Assembly: GCA_003242115.1 (NCBI GenBank)
Contig: QBMP01000127.1
Coordinates: 1-10,493, forward strand
DNA length: 10,493 nucleotides
From: Phormidesmis priestleyi
Lineage (GTDB): Bacteria; Cyanobacteriota; Cyanobacteriia; Phormidesmidales; Phormidesmidaceae
Reading direction: 5' to 3'
Shown: in pieces, positions 6,643-10,493 of the stretch
Position numbering within the stretch: position 1 is the first letter of the stretch
Layout: each line of letters begins with the position of its first letter
Translations under genes and position numbers: made by a program
Notes under the pieces: generated by a model
The model's input: the letters and a program-made list of their open reading frames with translations, nothing else
Database searches by the model: none
Told to the model about the DNA's origin: nothing

Positions 6643-7245
6643 ATGCCTATTGGAACTCCTAGTGTCCCCTATCGCCTCCCTGGCGGAACTTACGAACAGT
6701 GGATCGGTATCTACGAACGGCTGTTTCGTGAGCGCATCATCTTTTTGACTGAAGAAGTTGATGACAGCATTGCTAATGCAATCGTGGCCTACATGCTGTA
6801 TCTCGATTCTGAAGATTCTACCAAGCCGATTTATCTTTACATCAATTCGCCCGGTGGCTCAGTGACCGCTGGCATGGCAATTTATGACACCATGCAGTAC
6901 ATCAAGTCGGAGGTGGTGACGATTTGTGTGGGGCTAGCGGCGAGTATGGGCGCATTTTTGCTGAATGCGGGTGCTAAAGGCAAGCGACTGGCGCTGCCGC
7001 ATTCACGAATTATGATTCACCAGCCTTCGGGCGGAGTAGGCCGCTCTCAAGCCACCGATATTGAAATTGAGGCCGTGCGAATCGTGCAGGTGCGCAAAGA
7101 TCTCAATGGGCTGATGGCCATGCACTCAGGGCAGTCAATTGAGAAAATTGAGAAGGATAGCGATCGCGATTTCTTCATGTCAGCCGCCCAGGCTAAAGAG
7201 TACGGCTTAATTGATCGGGTGATTGAAGAGCGCCTGAACGTCTAG
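6643..7245 (+). CDS. clpP3: ClpP3, active Clp protease proteolytic subunit
   Basis: The 200-residue protein is a standard-length ClpP serine peptidase with the triad intact: Ser101 (LAASMGAF), His126 (RIMIHQP) and Asp176 (DSDRDFFM). The oxyanion-side loop YINSPGGSV (66-74) is also normal. The N-terminus [14 protein letters not shown] matches cyanobacterial ClpP3, and position after clpR supports that choice over ClpP1 or ClpP2. It would supply the only cutting sites in the mixed ClpP3/ClpR core, which degrades unfolded proteins fed by ClpC. It has no propeptide to process. The ATG at 6643 follows a pyrimidine-rich leader without a Shine-Dalgarno. A 10-bp inverted repeat starts 10 bp after the stop. 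A ClpP2 identity is the main alternative. Confidence 0.9.
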   Translation: MPIGTPSVPYRLPGGTYEQWIGIYERLFRERIIFLTEEVDDSIANAIVAYMLYLDSEDSTKPIYLYINSPGGSVTAGMAIYDTMQYIKSEVVTICVGLAASMGAFLLNAGAKGKRLALPHSRIMIHQPSGGVGRSQATDIEIEAVRIVQVRKDLNGLMAMHSGQSIEKIEKDSDRDFFMSAAQAKEYGLIDRVIEERLNV

Positions 7246-7255
7246 GAAGCAACCC

Positions 7256-7282
7256 TTTACGGTCAGTAACCGTGACCGTAAA
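7256..7282. terminator. perfect 10-bp stem-loop after clpP3
   Basis: TTTACGGTCA pairs perfectly with TGACCGTAAA around a 7-base loop, starting 10 bp after the clpP3 stop. There is no T-run after it, so it is not a classic intrinsic terminator. It may partly terminate, protect the clp mRNA 3' end, or serve as a dyad binding site for the next promoter. Confidence 0.45.
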
Positions 7283-7341
7283 TCAGGCAAGAATTGGCGA
7301 AAACTTCACCTTATTAGCGATCCATATCCAGCCAGATCTCT

Positions 7342-7347
7342 TATAAT
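7342..7347 (+). promoter_or_regulatory. possible -10 box for the J-domain gene
   Basis: TATAAT, a perfect -10 hexamer, lies 76 bp before the start codon of the J-domain gene. I see no -35 box at the usual distance. It sits between inverted 7-mers AATTGGC (7292-7298) and GCCAATT (7352-7358), which could form an operator. If used, it would let the J-domain gene be transcribed apart from the clp genes. Confidence 0.35.
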
Positions 7348-7423
7348 CTTTGCCAATTGGGGATAAAAAGCTTTAAAGCATTTTTCTTAGGCTGTCTCCT
7401 CTGCTCTCCTGGCCTGTACTGAC

Positions 7424-8260
7424 ATGACTCTGGCTCATCACTACCGAACGTTGGGTTTGCGCCGAGGGGCCTCATTTAACGATATAAAGGCGGCCTATCG
7501 TCAGCTTGTGCGTCAGTGCCACCCGGATATCAATCCCAATAAGCAGGCCGTTGAGCAGTTTATTCAAATTAACGATGCCTACACGGTGCTCTCGGCAGCG
7601 ATGCAGCCCAGCGCCAAAGACAGGGCCAAAACTACTAGCGCCAAAACCAGCGCCAAAGTCCGTCCTGAAAGCGGCGACATGCCCGCTAGCTCAGCTCAGC
7701 CAAGGCCACTGAATCTTGATCAATTTGGCGAAAATTTTAGTGAGCATTTCACGGTCGAGAGCCTTAAATCGCAGCTAGAAAATTTAGGCATTGGTCGGTT
7801 TAGTCGCGGCCCGAGCGCGGTTGCAGAAACCGATGCTAGCCGCCGCGAAGCAACGTCATTTGCCGGTGCAGTCGGCACACCAGAAGCCGCCAATCAAGCC
7901 GCCAAAATGCCGGTCGCTAGCGCTCAAAATCTTACAGATGTCGATCCAGAGTATCGGCTCAAGCAGGAGGCGTATCTTCAGCTTAAAGATCTGCTGAAGC
8001 TCCAGAAGTTTCCGAGAGCGATCGCGCTCGTCGAAGGCTTAGCCCATCGCATTCCTAACGATGTCGAAATCATTCAGTGGCAGGCGATTGTCTATCAGCG
8101 GTGGGCAAGGCAGCTAATTAGCCAGGGAAAATCGCCAAAAGCCCGCATTTATCTCGAAAAAGCGCTGCGCACCGACCCTCACAATCCCAGCTTGTGGAGT
8201 GAGGTCAACCGCGATTTTCAGCGGCTAGAGCAGTTGAAAGATCAGCCTTCGGCGCTGTAA
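7424..8260 (+). CDS. J-domain (DnaJ-like) protein with TPR-like C-terminus
   Basis: Residues 5-60 form a J-domain: HYRTLGL, helix II IKAAYRQLVRQ, the HPD motif (33-35, CHPDINPN) and helix III with INDAYTVLS. The HPD is what stimulates an Hsp70 (DnaK) ATPase. The glycine-rich and zinc-finger regions of true DnaJ are absent, so this is a type III J-protein. A low-complexity Ala/Lys/Ser linker (about 60-95) and a variable middle follow. The C-terminal half (about 175-270) is helical with a TPR-like look (KARIYLEKALRTDPHNPSLW). It likely recruits DnaK to a specific client or complex. The gene follows clpP3 at 178 bp on the same strand, with its own possible -10 box. A link with the Clp core is plausible from position only. 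The ATG at 7424 begins the J-domain at its usual place. Confidence 0.85.
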   Translation: MTLAHHYRTLGLRRGASFNDIKAAYRQLVRQCHPDINPNKQAVEQFIQINDAYTVLSAAMQPSAKDRAKTTSAKTSAKVRPESGDMPASSAQPRPLNLDQFGENFSEHFTVESLKSQLENLGIGRFSRGPSAVAETDASRREATSFAGAVGTPEAANQAAKMPVASAQNLTDVDPEYRLKQEAYLQLKDLLKLQKFPRAIALVEGLAHRIPNDVEIIQWQAIVYQRWARQLISQGKSPKARIYLEKALRTDPHNPSLWSEVNRDFQRLEQLKDQPSAL

Positions 8261-8312
8261 GGATTTAGCCTTGGCCTTAGATTCAGATTTAAATTTCAGC
8301 TTTCAAACGGCC

Positions 8313-8690
8313 TCAAACTCGGCTGTGATCTAAGCTGTTGCAAAAGGTGTCTATCCCGAAGTGATGGATGTAAATAGTAATGGGAGCGGCCATTAGCGGC
8401 GGACAGTCGGTTTCTTGAGTCAGATGATTGACCAGTGAGCTGATTTGACCAGCGGTTAAGTCTTCGCGGAATGGCGTCTGACAGGCAATGTGACGGTAGC
8501 GCTTGCTAAAGCTAGCCAACCACTGTTCGTTGGTGTCAGGTTCTTGGCCAGACTTGAGCGCTAATGAAATGGCCGCATCTTCCACATCACCATCGCAGTC
8601 TTCAATTTCCTGAAGGGCTTCTAGGGCATGAGGATAGTCAGCGAGACGAGATCTGAGCTGCGTGATTTCGGCGGGCGTAAGCAAAATCAT
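8313..8690 (-). CDS. conserved-looking protein of unknown function, 125 aa
   Basis: I do not recognise this family. The ATG at 8690 gives a 125-residue acidic soluble protein with no signal peptide or membrane helix. The first part (LTPAEITQLRSRL, then ALEALQEIEDCDGDVEDAAISLAL) is a short helical bundle resembling in pattern a UBA-like three-helix domain, which is only a pattern match. The second part has SFSKRYRHIACQ, LTAGQISSLVNHL and ITIYIHHFGIDTFCNSL, which look structured and well kept. A longer frame begins at a TTG at 8801, but it would overlap the end of the glycosyltransferase gene and add a non-conserved-looking basic leader, so I prefer the ATG. It lies 64 bp downstream of the glycosyltransferase stop and is probably the last gene of that operon. 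It converges on the J-domain gene with 52 bp between the stops. Confidence 0.7.
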   Translation of the reverse strand: MILLTPAEITQLRSRLADYPHALEALQEIEDCDGDVEDAAISLALKSGQEPDTNEQWLASFSKRYRHIACQTPFREDLTAGQISSLVNHLTQETDCPPLMAAPITIYIHHFGIDTFCNSLDHSRV

Positions 8691-8754
8691 AGGCGCGAGG
8701 CTGATCGGTAAGCACCTCCAGTCTAAAGTCCAATCGCAAGATTGCAGGCGGTTT

Positions 8755-9864
8755 CTAGGCAGTAATCTTACCAAAAAGAATGCTATCAAACCACTGCTCA
8801 AAGCGATCGCCCCAAGCCGCTAGAGAATAAGTCGTCTCAGCCTGCTGACGACAATGGCGGCGATCAATCTGGTGGATTTGCGCGATCGCGTCCACTAAGC
8901 CCAGGGCATCATCCGGCTCCACCAGCCAGCCCGTTTCACCTGAGCGCACAATCTCAGCTAGTCCGCCGCACCGATAGGCAATTACCGGCACCCCACAGGC
9001 CAACGCCTCAATCGCCACAATGCCAAACGCTTCTGCCCAATGCGACGTCACCAGCAGCGCTTTAGCTTGACCCAACGATTTTTGAAGCTGCTCAGTGGTC
9101 AGAAACCCGCCGTAATCAATAGAGAGATGGCTAGGCGCTTGGGCGATCGCCGACTGAATTTGCCGCCAGTAGTCAGAGTTTTCTACTTTGCCAAAAATCT
9201 GAAGCGATTGATTAGCCGATATCGCCGCTGCTACCGCGTCTTCTAGCCCTTTTTCGGGTGAAATGCGCCCTAGCCAAAGCAAGAAATCGCTGGGCTGATC
9301 GCAGTATTGATAGTGGCTGATATCAATGGCGCTGCCTAAAATTTGCCACTGGCCAGGGTCTAAATTTGCAAAGGTTTGGGTTTGAGATCGCGTATAGGCT
9401 CCAATCGTGCCCGGGAACTGCACCACGACTTGGGCAATGACGGCATCTAGGGCATCGTTTAATGAACCCATGCTGACAAAATGGGCTACCGGCACCTTAA
9501 AAAAAGGCGTCAGATAAAACGGCAGCCAGTCGTAGGCAAAATTAACCAGCAAGTCGTACTGTGATTGAGCCTGATGGGCATATTGCCAAGCGTTGGCTAA
9601 CGCTGAGCCGACCGCTATCGGCGCTGAGCGCGGCTGACTTTGGGCAATCGGCTGCCAGTTTCCAGCCATTTGGATCAGGCTAATATCGAGTGCAGCGATC
9701 GCATCGGGTAATACAGAGCCTTGAGGAGCCGCGATCGCAACTTGATGGCTAAGCCTGGCCAATACTTGCGCCAAATTAACCACCGTTAGCTCCACGCCTC
9801 CGCCCAAGCCAGATCCCAAAGGCCCGACGGGTGTAGACAATAGCAGCAGCCGTAGAGATCTCAA
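8755..9864 (-). CDS. GT4-family glycosyltransferase
   Basis: The 369 residues form a GT-B enzyme of family 4. The N-terminal domain has STPVGPLGSGLGGGVELT (10-27), whose glycine loop normally contacts the nucleotide-sugar phosphates. The C-terminal domain has WLGRISPEKGLEDAV (197-211) and the family signature EAFGIVAIEALACGVPVIAY (278-297), with the E-x7-E pair Glu278 and Glu286. It should transfer a sugar from a nucleotide donor with retention of configuration, in the cytoplasm. The N-terminal signature recalls cyanobacterial proteins annotated as UDP-glucose:tetrahydrobiopterin glucosyltransferase, but the acceptor cannot be read from sequence. The start is a TTG at 9864, with AGGG just upstream; no ATG lies before the conserved STPVG. 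The start is only 6 bp after the HEAT-repeat gene's stop, so the two are almost certainly co-transcribed. Confidence 0.88.
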   Translation of the reverse strand: MRSLRLLLLSTPVGPLGSGLGGGVELTVVNLAQVLARLSHQVAIAAPQGSVLPDAIAALDISLIQMAGNWQPIAQSQPRSAPIAVGSALANAWQYAHQAQSQYDLLVNFAYDWLPFYLTPFFKVPVAHFVSMGSLNDALDAVIAQVVVQFPGTIGAYTRSQTQTFANLDPGQWQILGSAIDISHYQYCDQPSDFLLWLGRISPEKGLEDAVAAAISANQSLQIFGKVENSDYWRQIQSAIAQAPSHLSIDYGGFLTTEQLQKSLGQAKALLVTSHWAEAFGIVAIEALACGVPVIAYRCGGLAEIVRSGETGWLVEPDDALGLVDAIAQIHQIDRRHCRQQAETTYSLAAWGDRFEQWFDSILFGKITA

Positions 9865-9870
9865 AGAACC

Positions 9871-10410
9871 CTACTGAGAAGATCGGCGAATGGAGGCTTC
9901 ACTAGAAAGCAAATCTATCGGCGCTGAATTGCCGCTACCGGCAAAGGAGCGAATACTAGGATCCGTGTCCTGACTGCGGCGAATCCGATTGAGCTGATCG
10001 AGCGCCCAAGCCGCAGTTTGGCGAACTTCGGGGTCTTCATCTTCAGTAGCGTGACCTAGCATTTGACTAATTTGCACCACCAAATCGTATACCCGCGTCA
10101 AATCGCGAATCGCATTTTTACGAACCTCAGGGTTATCATCTTGCAGCGCAATGGCCAGCGCCCGACTCATCGGCTTCAGTGAGCGAATGCCAATTTCAGA
10201 CAGCGCCGCTAGCACTAGGCTTTTTTCTTTAGAGTCGGCATCGACCATCGAATCGACTAAGGGCTGCATGGCTAGCGAGTTACCTCGCTGCCCCAATTCC
10301 CAGATGGCCTTACGACGATTCGACGGATCAGAGCTGCGCAGATCGCCAATTAACCCCTCAATGACATCGACTTGAGCGAGCGGCCGCGCTTCGCCTAGTT
10401 GACCGCTCAT
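9871..10410 (-). CDS. HEAT-repeat protein, 5' end possibly outside the window
   Basis: From the ATG at 10410 the protein is 179 residues. Residues 12-145 are helical HEAT-like repeats: NRRKAIWELGQRG, EKSLVLAALSEIG, PEVRKNAIRDLTRV and PEVRQTAAWALDQL mark successive units, with the D-x-x-x-V-R-x-x-A pattern. HEAT scaffolds bind protein partners; in cyanobacteria they occur in phycobilin lyases of the CpcE type and in NblB-like proteins, but nothing here fixes that role. The tail (145-179) is Ser/Arg-rich and likely disordered. Upstream of the ATG the same frame has no stop up to the window end and runs through five in-frame pentapeptide repeats, so the real start may be farther out and this entry may be partial. 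No Shine-Dalgarno precedes the ATG. It heads an apparent operon with the glycosyltransferase. Confidence 0.8.
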   Translation of the reverse strand: MSGQLGEARPLAQVDVIEGLIGDLRSSDPSNRRKAIWELGQRGNSLAMQPLVDSMVDADSKEKSLVLAALSEIGIRSLKPMSRALAIALQDDNPEVRKNAIRDLTRVYDLVVQISQMLGHATEDEDPEVRQTAAWALDQLNRIRRSQDTDPSIRSFAGSGNSAPIDLLSSEASIRRSSQ

Positions 10411-10413
10411 AAG

Positions 10414-10488
10414 CTGACCGTTCTCAGTCTGACCGTTCTCAGTCTGATGGCTTGTAGTCTGATGGCTTGTAGTCTGATGGCTTGGGGT
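10414..10488. repeat. 15-bp tandem repeat array, five units
   Basis: On the plus strand, CTGACCGTTCTCAGT occurs twice and then CTGATGGCTTGTAGT three times, the last copy ending GGGGT. Each unit is 15 bp, so the leftward frame is kept. In the frame of the HEAT protein the units read TENGQ, TENGQ, TTSHQ, TTSHQ, TPSHQ (from the gene outward). The array may continue beyond the window, since the next codon is again CAG. Confidence 0.85.
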
Positions 10489-10493
10489 CTGGC

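Noticed and set aside
8691..8801. Longer version of the 125-residue protein from a TTG
   Set aside because: It would overlap the glycosyltransferase coding end and add a leader unlike the rest; the ATG at 8690 is simpler.
10414..10488. Tandem 15-bp units as a CRISPR array
   Set aside because: Units are directly abutting with no spacers and are in frame with a gene.

Overview
The window is cyanobacterial. The palindrome GCGATCGC (HIP1) occurs 16 times, and the plus-strand cluster encodes a ClpR/ClpP3-type Clp protease core, a cyanobacterial and plastid arrangement. The kinase and VWA proteins also match families I know from cyanobacteria. The genus cannot be fixed from this stretch.

Layout. 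Positions 1-1370 are by eye more AT-rich, contain no HIP1 site and look like a decaying accessory stretch. They hold the 5' part of a RelE-like/SF1-helicase-type gene that ends just after its P-loop, a start-less open stretch, a 14-bp palindrome and a long imperfect inverted repeat. Positions 1373-2935 (minus) encode a membrane-anchored Ser/Thr kinase-family protein whose DFG motif reads NLS, so it is a candidate pseudokinase. Positions 3542-4774 (minus) encode a cytoplasmic VWA protein with an intact MIDAS metal site. Positions 5174-7245 (plus) carry three ClpP-family genes: clpR (no catalytic triad), a second triad-less paralogue with an extra loop, and clpP3 (triad intact). A J-domain protein gene follows at 7424-8260. 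Positions 8313-10493 (minus) look like one operon: a HEAT-repeat protein, then a GT4 glycosyltransferase, then a 125-residue protein I do not recognise. The HEAT-repeat frame stays open through a pentapeptide tandem repeat to the window edge, so its true start may lie outside.

How it fits together. The Clp genes probably encode one mixed proteolytic core in which only one of three subunit types can cut peptides. In cyanobacteria the ClpP3/ClpR core works with the ClpC chaperone; the downstream J-domain gene is a plausible but unproven chaperone partner. The kinase-like and VWA genes are neighbours on the same strand, but a gap of about 600 bp separates them, so a functional link is only a hypothesis. 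The most interesting points are the additional inactive ClpP paralogue lying between clpR and clpP3, the kinase-like protein with a substituted DFG motif, and the in-frame repeat extension of the HEAT protein. I see no tRNA, rRNA, CRISPR array, complete insertion sequence or phage gene.
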